From Patescibacteria group bacterium UBA2023 (GTDB lineage: Bacteria > Patescibacteriota > Gracilibacteria > BD1-5 > UBA2023): a DNA stretch of 60,944 bases. Every line of letters begins with the position of its first letter. Within the stretch, counting starts at the first letter, position 1. A program made the translations under genes and the position numbers. Below are positions 18,092 through 27,742 of the stretch, one piece after another. The notes beneath the pieces were generated by a model. The model did not search any database. It was not told where the DNA came from and worked only from the letters and a program-made list of their open reading frames with translations. The stretch covers positions 1 to 60,944 of the forward strand of contig DDBV01000029.1 of assembly GCA_002335145.1 (NCBI GenBank). The letters run 5' to 3'.

Positions 18092-19435
18092 ATGAAGGTT
18101 CCTCCCCACTCGGTCGAGGCCGAACGCGGCGTCCTCGGCTCCATTCTCATCGACAGCGAAGGACTGCACAAAGTGGCGGATCTCATCAAAGTCGAGGATT
18201 TTTACGAACCCTCGCACGCAAACGTCTACCGAGGCATGCTCGATCTCTCGGCCAAAGGCCGACCAATAGACGTACTGACGCTGCGCGAGACGCTCGATGA
18301 CCGGGGGGAACTCAAGACAATCGGAGGAGACGTCTTCCTTATGGAGCTCGCCAATACCACGTTTTCGAGCGCGAACGTGTATCAGTACGCGCAGATCGTG
18401 AAGAATAAGAGCATGCTCCGCAAGCTCATAAAAGCCGGAAACGAGATCGCTCTGTACGGCTACGATGAGGAGACCGAACTCAACACCCTGCTCGAACGCA
18501 CCGAGCAAGCGATCTTCGGCGTGACTCAGACGTTCATTCAAAACCGTCTCGTGCATATCCGCGAGATTCTCGACATGCGCTACGAGCAATTCGCTGAGAT
18601 CCATGAGAATCCCGAAATCCTCAAGCAGTGAATCTCCTATGCCGGATTCGCGAAGCTCGATACCATGATCGGCGGATTCAAGCCGGGAGACATGGTGATC
18701 CTCGCGGCACGCCCCTCCATGGGAAAGACGGCCCTCATGCTCAATATCGCCCAAAACATGGGTGCCAAGAAGAAGCACGTGGGAATATTTTCGCTCGAAA
18801 TGTCCAAAGAGCAGCTCACCGACCGCATGATTGCCGCCGCCATGGGAGTGGACAGCTGGAAACTCCAAAAGTGAGACCTCGCGGACGATGAATTCGCGAA
18901 GATCGGGGACGCGCTCGAGAAGCTCTCGCATGCGAACATCTATATCGATGACTCTCCTATCGGGAGTCTGGTAGAGATCAAATCGAAGGCCCGACGCCTG
19001 AAGATGGAATCCGGACTCGACTGCGTGATGATCGACTACCTCCAACTCCTTGGCGGCGGCAACCCCATGAACCGCGTCCAGGAAGTGAGTGAGATCAGCC
19101 GCGGCATCAAGGGGCTCGCGCGCGAGCTCGGCGTACCCATCATCGCTCTGTCACAGCTCTCGCGCGCGGTGGAGAGCCGTACGAGCAAAGAGCCAGGACT
19201 CTCGGACTTGCGCGAATCCGGATCCATCGAGCAAGATGCCGATGTGGTTATGATGCTCTACCGGGACGACTACTACAACCCAGATACTCCCGACCCATCA
19301 CGCCAGGGCGTGATTAGTGTCTTCGTGCGTAAGAATCGCAACGGACCGACTGGACAGGTGGATCTGAAATTCGAACGGAAATTCCAGAAATTCTACGACA
19401 TCGCCGACGAGTTCGGAGGGTTTGGAGAGCATTAA
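18092..19435 (+). CDS. dnaB: Replicative DNA helicase DnaB
   Basis: The 447-aa protein has the DnaB N-terminal domain (PHSVEAERGVLGSILID), the linker, and a RecA-type helicase domain with Walker A ARPSMGKTALMLNIA, IFSLEMSKEQL, the Walker B/DnaB motif CVMIDYLQLLGGG and VPIIALSQLSRAVE. Two UGA codons read as glycine: one before ISYAGFAKLDTMIGG, and one in WKLQK-G-DLADDEF, where the family has a conserved glycine in RxGxL. There is no intein. It is cotranscribed with the TPR gene. Confidence 0.96.
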
Positions 19436-19438
19436 ATA

Positions 19439-19466
19439 TTGACTCAATACAACAAGTATTTATAGT
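19439..19466 (+). promoter_or_regulatory. Promoter with near-leaderless transcript
   Basis: TTGACT and TATAGT are 16 nt apart. The predicted start is only about 8 nt from the ATG at 19481, within or next to an AGAGGTGG purine-rich sequence. Confidence 0.6.
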
Positions 19467-19480
19467 ACAGAGGTGGCTCT

Positions 19481-19912
19481 ATGGTTTTATGTATGCCTAT
19501 GCTCTGAAAACTCATTCCGGACGACACGTCCGTTCATGCACCATGCCCGTGTCTCGCACCATGTTCGGGAATTCCCACCATACCGGCTTCAGCATCTGTG
19601 GAGCAGATATTGAAAAAACCTCAGGGAATTACCGTGCTTGATATGGATCGACCGTGTCATGAGTTCGCGCAACTCGTAAAGGGATTCAAGATAGAGACCG
19701 GGAAGCTCTACCGTGAACCGACACTCTTGTATAATGCGGACTACTCGCGCACGGTTGTCGCAATGGGACGAAAGGTGATTGCCTACCGAGAATCTCATTG
19801 ATTCGATGCATGGTGATTTGCGAGACTCACACTCGAAAACGAAACAACGCTCAAAATTGAGCACGATGAACCGTATTTCTTCGACCTCGGAAACAAATCG
19901 ATCAAAAAGTAG
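19481..19912 (+). CDS. Hypothetical protein with three UGA codons
   Basis: The frame encodes 143 residues only if UGA is glycine (after MPML, after RESH, and in DAWG). The N-terminal 40 residues are unusually rich in cysteine, proline and alanine (HAPCPCLAPCSGIPTIPASA). The remainder looks like a small globular alpha/beta domain. It has its own promoter and a terminator immediately after the stop. I recognise no family. The cysteine-rich start could bind metal or form disulfides. Confidence 0.65.
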
Positions 19913-19937
19913 ACATCTTCAAGGTGCGTATTCCCTT

Positions 19938-19965
19938 TTGATTTTCCCCATCGAAACGGTACAAT
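19938..19965 (+). promoter_or_regulatory. Promoter of pepF embedded in a terminator
   Basis: TTGATT and TACAAT are 16 nt apart, with a predicted start about 20 nt before the pepF ATG. The -10 box forms the loop side of the hairpin that terminates the upstream gene. Confidence 0.5.
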
Positions 19966-19979
19966 TCGTACCGTTTTTT
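19954..19979 (+). terminator. Hairpin terminator overlapping the pepF promoter
   Basis: The arms AAACGGTAC and GTACCGTTT enclose AATTC and are followed by a T run. It lies 41 nt after the stop of the preceding gene. Confidence 0.75.
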
Positions 19980-19991
19980 CATCGCACGCCA

Positions 19992-21776
19992 ATGCCGACA
20001 GAATACCAAACCGAGTGGGACCTCTCACGCTTTTATTCCGGACTCAACGATTCTCGCCTCGGAGAAGATGTCTCCGCTATTGTACCAACGATCCGCGCCT
20101 TCGCCGAGCGGTTTGCCGGACGTATCGCAAATGCCGATACCGAGACGATTATCGAATACTACCACGAGGATGCTCGAATCCACGATCTCTTGCAGAAGCC
20201 GGGGCTCTACCTTCTCTATCGATGATCGCTCGATACCCAAGATCTCGATGTACAGAAGATGTCCGGCGCATTGGAGGTGGCATCGGTAGAAGCTGGGAAA
20301 TTCACACTCTCGCTTGAACAGGAGTGGAAAATACTCGGTGTGGAGCGAATCCGGGAAATCGCGGAAGACTCCCGTCTCGCTGAACACCGTAACGATCTCC
20401 TGCAACGAGCCGATGGCCTCGCTCACCTGCTCTCGGAGAGCGAGGAGCGCGTCCTGCTCGCCAAGTCCCGCGCGCTCGGATCGGACCTTTCGCTTCACGA
20501 GGAATTAACCGGGTCGTATCTCTTCGATGTGACGGTGGACGGTGAAACAAAAACCGTGACGGAAGAAGAAGTCCGCACGATGCGAAGCGATCCCGACCGT
20601 ACCAAACGACGCGAGTCACTCCGGTCGATCCGGCACGTATATAATTCACGTCAAAATCAAATCGCCCTCTCGCGCATCTACACGGCAGTCGTGAAAGACC
20701 ATGTTTCCGATGTGGAACTTCGGGGGTATTCAAGCGTTATGGAACCGAGAAATATCTCCGAGCAACTCGATAATACCACGGTGGATACGCTCCTTCGGCA
20801 GGTGCGAGAAAATGCCCACCTCATGCGCCAATACTACGATCTGAAGCGTCAGCATCTCGGACTCGAGACATTCGAGGTCTGTGATGCTCTGGCACCAGTG
20901 GGATCATCGGGACGGAAATTCTCCTTCGGGGAATCGGTAGAGCTTCATCTCTCGACCATGCGAGAGTTCGACACGGAGTTTCACGATCTCTCCGTTATGT
21001 TCCTGCGTGAGGGTCGGGTCGATGTCTCGCCGCGTCCGGGCAAGCGCGGAGGGGCATTCGCCTGCTATACCAAAAACACTCCGAGCTTCGTCTTGCTCAA
21101 CCATACGGGAGAGATTCGCGATGTCTCCACGCTCTCGCACGAGTTTGGCCACGCTATCCATGGAGAGCTCTCCCAAGCCCGGTCACACACGGGATTCGAC
21201 AGCCCCCTCTCGCTCGCGGAAACAGCATCGATTTTTTCCGAGACCCTGCTCGCCGACCGGCTCGACCAACTCCTCGAAGCACGCGAACGACTCTTTCTCC
21301 TGGATGTCCGTATTCAGGATATGATTTCGACGATCTTCACGCAGATCCAGTATGTCGCGTTCGAGCGTCGAGTCCATGAGGCGATAGTGCGCGGGGAAGA
21401 ACTCACCTACCGCGATCTCAACGTCATGTGGCGAGAAGAGCGTCTCGCCTTCACGGGCGACAGCATTGTCCATGACCTTCCCGCGGAAGAGGAGTCCGGA
21501 TGGTCCATGATTCCCCATATATTCCGGAGTCCGTTCTACTGCTATGCCTACGCATTCGGCAATATCCTCGTATCCTCACTCGTAGCGAAATACCGGGAAC
21601 ATTGAGCGGCATTCGTTCCGGCGTATAAATCAATTCTTCGAAGCGGCGGATCTGAGCGACCGAAAACCCTCCTCGCAAAACACGGTATCGACATAGACTC
21701 GCAGGAGTTCTATGCCGGAGCATTCTCGGAGATTGCCCGCATGCTCGGAGAATACAAAGCCCTCCTGCCAAAGTAA
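19992..21776 (+). CDS. pepF: Oligoendopeptidase F (M3B family)
   Basis: The 594-aa zinc peptidase matches the PepF family in length. It has the active-site HEFGHAIHGE at about residue 383, preceded by FVLLNHTGEIRDVSTLSHE and followed by SPLSLAETASIFSETLL, where the glutamate supplies the third zinc ligand. The C-terminal FRSPFYCYAYAFGNILVSSL is the substrate-groove motif containing the conserved Tyr. Two UGA codons are read as glycine, at about residue 78 and near the C-terminus after AKYREH. It degrades oligopeptides in the cytosol, a plausible partner of the peptide-binding protein at 7.4 kb. Confidence 0.95.
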
Positions 21777-21785
21777 GAACCACCC

Positions 21786-22487
21786 ATGCAGAGCGTGAAC
21801 GACATTCTCGCAATCATGACGTCATTTCTCGGAATGACACCCAATGATACGATCCTCGTGCTCTCAGCGGTGGTGCTTTTGGTTGTGATCGCGGCAATGG
21901 GACTCGAGACAGTCTACCAGACGCTCTTCGGCGCGTCCCTCGGACTCGGCATCTACATTCTCCTTGCCATGCTGTTCTCGGCCTCTTCGTGGTCCGAGGT
22001 CGCATTCATTGTCCCTGCCCCACTTGCCGCAGCGGTCGTAGGATCATCGCTCTATCTGCCGTTTATTCTCGCAGTCCTCATTCCACTCAACGGAGCGGTA
22101 CGGATTCCTACCGGGTCGAATCCGTACGTGAAGATTCCTGTCGCGATTCTGTTGTCAGCGGCGACAGTCGCGTTCTTCGCGGCAGTTTTCACGGGATTGT
22201 CGGAGCGGATCGGCATCTTCGATCGGGAGAATCTCTTTTCACTCTTGGCGAAAGGCGACTGGTACAACTGGTACGCATTGACCTATCTCCACGGCTACGC
22301 GGTCCGGTGGATGCAGCTCGCGGTAGTGACGGGCGTTCTCGCTGTCATCTATCGCATGCTCCTGCATGAGATCGTCGCATCGATCGCTGTCTCGCTCGTC
22401 TCGGCAGTCATGAGGCGGCGAGCGACCATATGACACGATCCTCACGAAGACGAACCGGATGATCATGACGACCATGGCCACCACTAA
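21786..22487 (+). CDS. Membrane protein with His/Asp-rich C-terminal tail after UGA
   Basis: The 233-aa protein has about five hydrophobic helices (ILVLSAVVLLVVIAAMGLE, SLGLGIYILLAMLFSAS, SLYLPFILAVLIPL, IPVAILLSAATVAFFAAVF and a C-terminal one). After ATI a UGA codon leads into GHDPHEDEPDDHDDHGHH and a UAA stop. The tail would be lost if UGA terminated, and it overlaps the mutY start. Its composition suggests metal binding, for example a cytosolic metal-sensing tail, but this is inference. No family is recognised. Confidence 0.7.
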
Positions 22488-23508
22488 CGCCAGTTTTTCA
22501 CCGTTCCCATTCGATGAGCTCCTCGAATGGCATGCCGGGAATCGCCGCGACCATCTGCCGTGGCGAGATTTCACAGGGCGGAAACAGTGCGATCTCGCCT
22601 ACCGTACTTGGGTCTCGGAGATATTTCTCCAGCAGACCCAGGCTGAGCGGGTGATTCCCTATTACAAACAGGTGATCGCAGCGTACCCATCGGTCGAGAA
22701 ACTCGCGACCGCTTCCTATGAGGAGTTTTTTGGTCTCTACCAATGACTCGGCTACTACTCGCGCGCTCGGAACATGCTTCGCACTGCCGAAGCAGTAACA
22801 CGGCAATACGGCGGCCTTTTTCCAGACAATACTGTGGCACTCCGCGCATTGCCGGGGGTTGGCGCGTACACGGCAGAGGCGATTCGCGCGTTCGCCTATG
22901 ATCTCCCGACACTCGCGATGGACACGAATCTCGTGCGGATTTTCTCGCGTTACTACTTCGGCGCAAAAACCCCGAGTCTCCCGAGAACCATCGAGAAGAC
23001 GCTCCTGGAGCAAATGCAAAGCGAAAATCGCTCATGAAGAGCTATCAATGCCGCCCTCATGGATCTCGGAGCCGCCACGACAGGACGCCTAATGATCGAT
23101 TTCGATCGGTACCCCCTCCCTGGATGTCGGTTCGCCATGACTGCCGGATCGCTCGAGCCAGTACCGGAACGGAAAAAAAAGATCTTCCCGCGGAAGGATG
23201 CGGTGAGGATCATTGTACTCCATGAAAACCACGTCCGGTACTTTTCAAGCCGCCAAGATCGGTATGAGCCGTTCTTCCTCGAGCCGTCAGAGTGCGAAAT
23301 TCGCCCGGCGATGCAGGAATACTTTTTCCAAAACTACGGACTCTCCATTTCGGTTCGTCCCGTCCGTTGGCACGGATACCGAGATGGCACTCCGCATATG
23401 CTCGCGAATGCTCAACCACAGACCGGATCCGCAGACCTCAGACCATACCCCCGATCCGATCATGCGGCATGGGAATCATCTTTTTTCACCTCATGCGATC
23501 GCGAATAA
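22459..23508 (+). CDS. mutY: A/G-specific adenine glycosylase MutY, no Fe-S cluster
   Basis: The 349-aa protein contains LPWRDF, the catalytic glutamate motif SEIFLQQTQAERVIPYY, YQ-G-LGYYSRARNM (the glycine is UGA, matching family GLGYYSRARNL), the helix-hairpin-helix LPGVGAYTAEAIRAFAY and the catalytic aspartate in AMDTNLVRIFSRYY. After NAALMDLGA the four cysteines of the Fe-S loop (C-x6-C-x2-C-x5-C) are absent; only one Cys is nearby. A NUDIX-like 8-oxoG recognition domain follows (RKDAVRIIVLHENHVRYF). It excises adenine opposite 8-oxoguanine. Several ATGs lie at the start; the first is used. Confidence 0.9.
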
Positions 23509-25538
23509 CACGACTTACAAGATCTTGGCAATTTCGCGCGATGATGGCGGCTATTGTGCTTGCCGGCATAGCTGTCATTGCCATTCCTTCGCATCTTCCG
23601 GTCGTACCATATTCCACGATCCTTCTGGACCGATCCGAAAACGAGATCGCGGAGATCGTTCGTGATGAGCGATACCGCCACCGGCCGACCGACCTACGGT
23701 CTGTGCCAGACTTTCTCGAGACCGCACTCATTGCGATAGAAGATCGCCACTACCGCTCGCATCTGGGAATCAGTCTCCGAGGAATCGGGCGGGCAATCGT
23801 CCGGGCGGCCGAGACCGGATCGTTCCCGGAAGGCGCGTCCACCATACCAGCCCAGCAGGTACGCAATACTCTCTGGCCAACAGCTCCACGGAGCATTGAG
23901 CGCAAAATTGCAGAATTCGCGATCGCATTCAAACGGAGTCTCCTCTTCTCCAAGGAAGAGATCCTCGAAGGATACCTCGATTCCCTCTCATTCGGCCGAC
24001 TTGCCTACGGACCGGAGTCGGGAGCGAGGGTTTGGTTTGGTCGTCCGCTCTCGGCATTGTCGCGTGCGGAGCTGCTCGCACTCGTCACGATCGCGAAGAA
24101 CCCGGGAAGATACGATCCAATCCGATCGTACGACCGTTTCGCCGCGAGATACGCGGTCCTCGCAGGTCGACTCTCTACGCTTGGGGTCCTATCATCGGAT
24201 GAGGCTCAGTCACTTGTTTCGACACCGCTTTTGTTTTTGAGCACTCCACCGCAAGATCGATTGCCCTATGTGCGAGATTTCATCGCATCGCTCCACTATC
24301 CGCACCACAAAGATGTGTCGATGCGCCTCTCTATTGATGCCGGACTGACCGACCAGATACACGCGATCGCTGACTGGGTACGGACCGGAATAGTATGACG
24401 AGGCGTCTCGGATTACGGTGTACTTATTGCTGATCGGGAAAGCATGGAACTCCTGGTCATGATCGGCGGAGCCGACTACGATTCTCCGGAATGATGACAG
24501 GTCAATGCGACACTTGCCCCACGACAACCCGGATCCACGCTCAAACCATTTATCTACCTGCTCGCGGATGAGCGACTCGGACGCACTCCGGAAGATGCGA
24601 TTCTCGACCTACCAACGGCCTACGAGACCTCCGATGGCTACGCCTACGAACCGAAAAACTACTCTCTCAAATATGCCGGAAGCATCTCTCAAGCCCAAGC
24701 ACTCGCGGAGAGCCTGAATGTCCCGGCGGTAAAGCTCGCCAACGAGCTCGGTATCGAAACGGTCTACGATTTTCTCAAAACCGTGGGGGTAGAATCTCTC
24801 GATCGTCCCGCTTCGCACTACGGACTCTCTCTCGCACTCGGTACGGCCGAGGTTCCGCTCTGGCAACTCATGCGAGCCTACTCGATCTTCGCCAAGGAAG
24901 GGGACTTCTGTGATCTGCGCATCTTACGAGACAATCCGCTCTCATGCCGCCCGACCGCCGATCCAGAGGTGGTATCGAGAATCGTGGATGTGCTCGCGAA
25001 TCCTTCCTACAAGCTCGGACAATTCCCGCTCTATGGAGACCTCGATTTTTCCGACCGGTTCGCCATGGTAAAGACTGGCACTTCCCGGAATTACCGAGAT
25101 ACCTGGGCTGTCGGATTCACCGATCGATACCTCATAGGTGTCTGGAGCGGCAATAAATCAGGGGCGGAATCGGACCGGGTCGGAAGCGTCACGGGAGCTG
25201 GCGCGATATTCGCGCGGATCGTGCGCGAGCTCGAACCTCCGGGAAGCGTTGATACGTCTGCGCCAGCGGTAGGAAAAACATCTCCGTACTTCGAAATCAC
25301 ACACCCACTCGATGGATCGAATTTTGCCATCGATCCAACTTCTCCAGATAATGTTCAATCCATCGGACTCAGGTTCTCCACAAATATCCCCTACGACCAA
25401 GCAGACGCTTTCCATAACGGACATTTTGTATCGGAAAAATCGCTTCCAGCTGATCCCGGAGAGCATACTGTTACAATTCGTCTGAAACGAAACGGAGTGA
25501 TTATCGCTGAAAAAACCGTCGGATATTCGGTTCGGTAA
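23493..25538 (+). CDS. pbpC: Penicillin-binding protein 1C-type transglycosylase/transpeptidase
   Basis: The protein has about 681 residues from this ATG; an ATG at 23469 is possible. After a membrane anchor (MMAAIVLAGIAVIAI) comes the GT51 domain, with LIAIEDRHYRSHLGISLRGI, GASTIPAQQVRNTL and KRSLLFSKEEILEGYLDSLSFG. The transpeptidase domain has SxxK in PGSTLKPF, SLN in LAESLNVPAVKLA and KTG in MVKTGTSRNYRDTWAVGF. A C-terminal beta domain with a PBP1C-like layout begins near residue 590. Two UGA codons are glycine. It builds peptidoglycan at the cell surface and overlaps the end of mutY. Confidence 0.93.
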
Positions 25539-25581
25539 ATATTGTCGGATACATACTTACAAATTCGTCAATGTCTTTTGT

Positions 25582-25610
25582 TTGCACGCCGCGACCAGTG
25601 GTCATATAAT
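25582..25610 (+). promoter_or_regulatory. Promoter of the lipoprotein gene
   Basis: TTGCAC and TATAAT are separated by 17 nt, the only clear 17-nt spacer among the plus-strand promoters I found. The transcript would have a leader of about 50 nt. Confidence 0.65.
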
Positions 25611-25668
25611 GCGTTCGCGCCAATCACCGTAGTGCAGCCTCGCATTACACTTCTAACCATACAGACGG

Positions 25669-25851
25669 ATGACCCGACTTATGGCAGTCCTCGGACTCGT
25701 CGCGGCTTCGGCACTCCTCGCCTCGTGCGAGCTCCCAGGATCTCCTGCGGAGACCGATACCGCAAGCGGTGCTTCGATGGAAGATACGGTTTCGACCGGA
25801 TCGTCCATGGAGGACACCTCGGCTATGGACTCTGCTTCCACTGCTGAGTAG
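25669..25851 (+). CDS. Small lipoprotein with repeated SMEDT motif
   Basis: The 60-aa protein has a lipoprotein signal peptide with lipobox LLASC, so Cys20 is the likely lipidated residue. The mature 41 residues are acidic and rich in Ser and Thr. They contain a near-duplicate motif, GASMEDTVSTG and GSSMEDTSAMD. It is monocistronic, with its own promoter and terminator. Short acidic lipoproteins of this sort are common surface decorations, but the function is unknown. Confidence 0.75.
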   Translation: MTRLMAVLGLVAASALLASCELPGSPAETDTASGASMEDTVSTGSSMEDTSAMDSASTAE

Positions 25852-25865
25852 TTCGCTCTTGAGAC

Positions 25866-25895
25866 TCTCTCCTTCGGGAGGGGGTTTCTTTTTTT
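25866..25895 (+). terminator. Hairpin terminator with UUCG loop
   Basis: CTCTCC and GGAGGG flank TTCG and are followed by a T-rich tract. It is just downstream of the lipoprotein stop. Confidence 0.85.
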
Positions 25896-25915
25896 GCCTC
25901 GATATCCTAGGAGTT

Positions 25916-26452
25916 ATGCCGAACATTCTTCGCAATGCCATCATCCGCCTGCTTGATACAGCCAATGTACCATACGACCGATACTCCCACGAGCCGATCT
26001 CATCATGCGAATCGGCACGCATTATTCGCGAACCGCTTGGTATCGCGGCCGTATGAAGCAAGAATCTGCTCTTCTGCGGAAAGCACGGATTCTTTTTGGT
26101 TGCCACTCATGCCGATGCCAGGATCCGGGCCAAATGATTCCGGAGTATCACGGGAGACAAGGATACCCGATTCGCTACCGATGATGAGGCGACCGATATG
26201 CTCGATGCCCGCTCCGGGTCGATTCCCCCGCTCGGATTCGCCCGAGCGGATTTCGCAATATTCGTCGATGAAACGATTCTCTCGACCGCGTCTTACGCAT
26301 TCACTCCGGGAACTCCCGACGAGACGATCGTTCTCTCATGAGCATCGCTCCTCAAAGCATTCGAACAGGTCTCGAATCCCGTCTATGTTTTTCGCGAAAG
26401 CGACGACGGCTATGTGATAGAACCGCTCGAAAATCGACTCCGCGGGATCTAG
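25916..26452 (+). CDS. YbaK/ProX-type aminoacyl-tRNA deacylase domain protein
   Basis: Read with three UGA glycines the frame gives 178 residues in the YbaK/prolyl-tRNA editing fold. It shows the helix-strand start (AIIRLLDTANVPYDRYSHEP), then EPLGIAAVGSKNLLFCGKHG, where the family has the conserved lysine and LxLx(G) strand. Next come DTRFATDDEATDMLDARSGSIPPLGF (family GxxxPF/G loop), IFVDETIL and the C-terminal strand-helix. Such proteins clear mischarged tRNA in trans. A strong AGGAG sits four bases before the ATG. Without recoding the gene appears as fragments. Confidence 0.82.
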
Positions 26453-26580
26453 ACCGTGTCCATGGTCGCTTGATCGCGAAAATGCCATGCTTCTTCCACG
26501 CTCCTCATTGACAGTCTCTGTGAGAGAGCTCTCGACAACACCAGAGACCGACTGTCCAAACTCGAAATCCTGAGAAGTCG

Positions 26581-27690
26581 CTACGCCTCAACGATCTCGC
26601 GCATTCGCTCAGCAAAAGAATGGTACGAGAAGTCGTGAGCGCGCCGGACGCATGCGGCCGACATGGTCGCGGCTGTCTCGGGATCGAGCCGCCGTACTGC
26701 CTCGATGATCTCCTCTACGCGCGCTTCGTCCGAGACGAAATACCCGGTCTTGCCTTCCACGACCGTCTCAAGGAGACCTCCATCGGCGGCAGCGATCACG
26801 GGCGTCCCGCACGCCATAGATTCGATCGGCGTCATGCCGAAATCTTCGGCTTGGGGAATATAAATTACGGCCGCGGCTCCGCGGATAAGATCCCGCAACT
26901 CGGTATCTGAGGGGCTCTCCCAGGTCTCGATATTCGGACATTCCCACACACGGGCGAGCACCTCTTCGCGCTGCGGGTCGTGGGGTCCGTGCACGAGCAC
27001 GAGCTTCCGTTCAGGCATTCGAGCAAATGCTTCGACAATACGATCAACACGTTTGATGGAAGCGAGTCGAGCATACGAGAGGTAGTACGGCACGTTATGG
27101 GATTCCAGACCTGGAGAAAAGAAATCGGTATCCACGCATGGATAAACGATCTGCGAAGCGTATCCGGTGTGCTCGAGGAGTCGTTTTCTGATGGTCTCGG
27201 AATTAACGAGAATGGTGTCAGCACGAGCGATATCGTGGAGGTATGACCAACGGAAGATCGCGAAGGCGATTCGGTATACGTGTCGGAGGAGAGGGCGGAT
27301 TTTCTCCATGTAGGCATAGTACTGGTCAAACAGGTAGCGCGGCGGCGTATGGCAATAGTAGAGAGAGTGCTGCTGCGGAGAGAGTGAGGCCATTGCCGAA
27401 AGACAATCGCCACTAAAAATAACAACATCGTATTCTCGAATGAATCGCGTCTTGAAACGGAACACCCAGGTAAGCAGGAGCTTGCGAAGAGAGCTCGATC
27501 GTGGAGGATTGGATAAGAGAGTACGGATGCGCGATTTCGAAACGCCGAGAGACTCTGGATCGTAACACCCGTCATCGTAGAATCCCGTGACAATATCGGC
27601 ATCGAGTGCGCGGGCCATGAGCAAAATCAGTCGTTCCCCCCCGCCTCGGTAGAGAAACATATCATGGACAATGCAGACTTTTTTTGGCAT
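26581..27690 (-). CDS. GT4-family glycosyltransferase
   Basis: The 369-aa protein has a GT-B fold. Its N-lobe is KKVCIVHDMFLYRGGGERLIL with SLYYCHTPPRYLFDQYYAY. The C-lobe has PYYLSYARLASIKRVDRIVE, the nucleotide-sugar binding region IYIPQAEDFGMTPIESMACGTPVIA and ADGGLLETVVEGKTGYFV. The E-x7-E motif (EDFGMTPIE) marks retaining GT4 enzymes. It is divergent from a clearly related GT4 gene, with a palindrome between them. I chose the ATG giving MPKKVCIVHD. It has no UGA. Confidence 0.92.
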   Translation of the reverse strand: MPKKVCIVHDMFLYRGGGERLILLMARALDADIVTGFYDDGCYDPESLGVSKSRIRTLLSNPPRSSSLRKLLLTWVFRFKTRFIREYDVVIFSGDCLSAMASLSPQQHSLYYCHTPPRYLFDQYYAYMEKIRPLLRHVYRIAFAIFRWSYLHDIARADTILVNSETIRKRLLEHTGYASQIVYPCVDTDFFSPGLESHNVPYYLSYARLASIKRVDRIVEAFARMPERKLVLVHGPHDPQREEVLARVWECPNIETWESPSDTELRDLIRGAAAVIYIPQAEDFGMTPIESMACGTPVIAAADGGLLETVVEGKTGYFVSDEARVEEIIEAVRRLDPETAATMSAACVRRAHDFSYHSFAERMREIVEA

Positions 27691-27702
27691 TTTTCGTGAT
27701 TC

Positions 27703-27724
27703 GGATACTATCGGCATAGTATCC
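27703..27724. promoter_or_regulatory. Palindrome between two divergent glycosyltransferase genes
   Basis: GGATACTA and TAGTATCC form a perfect 8-bp inverted repeat with a 6-nt spacer. It lies in the 52-nt gap between the two start codons, so it could be an operator controlling both genes. Confidence 0.45.
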
Positions 27725-27742
27725 GGAAATCCCGCCGAATCA

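Noticed and set aside
26460..26760. A plus-strand frame running from 26460 into the 3' end of the GT4 gene, partly coiled-coil-like
   Set aside because: It overlaps a well supported gene on the other strand, has no clear ribosome binding site and becomes Arg/Ser-rich.
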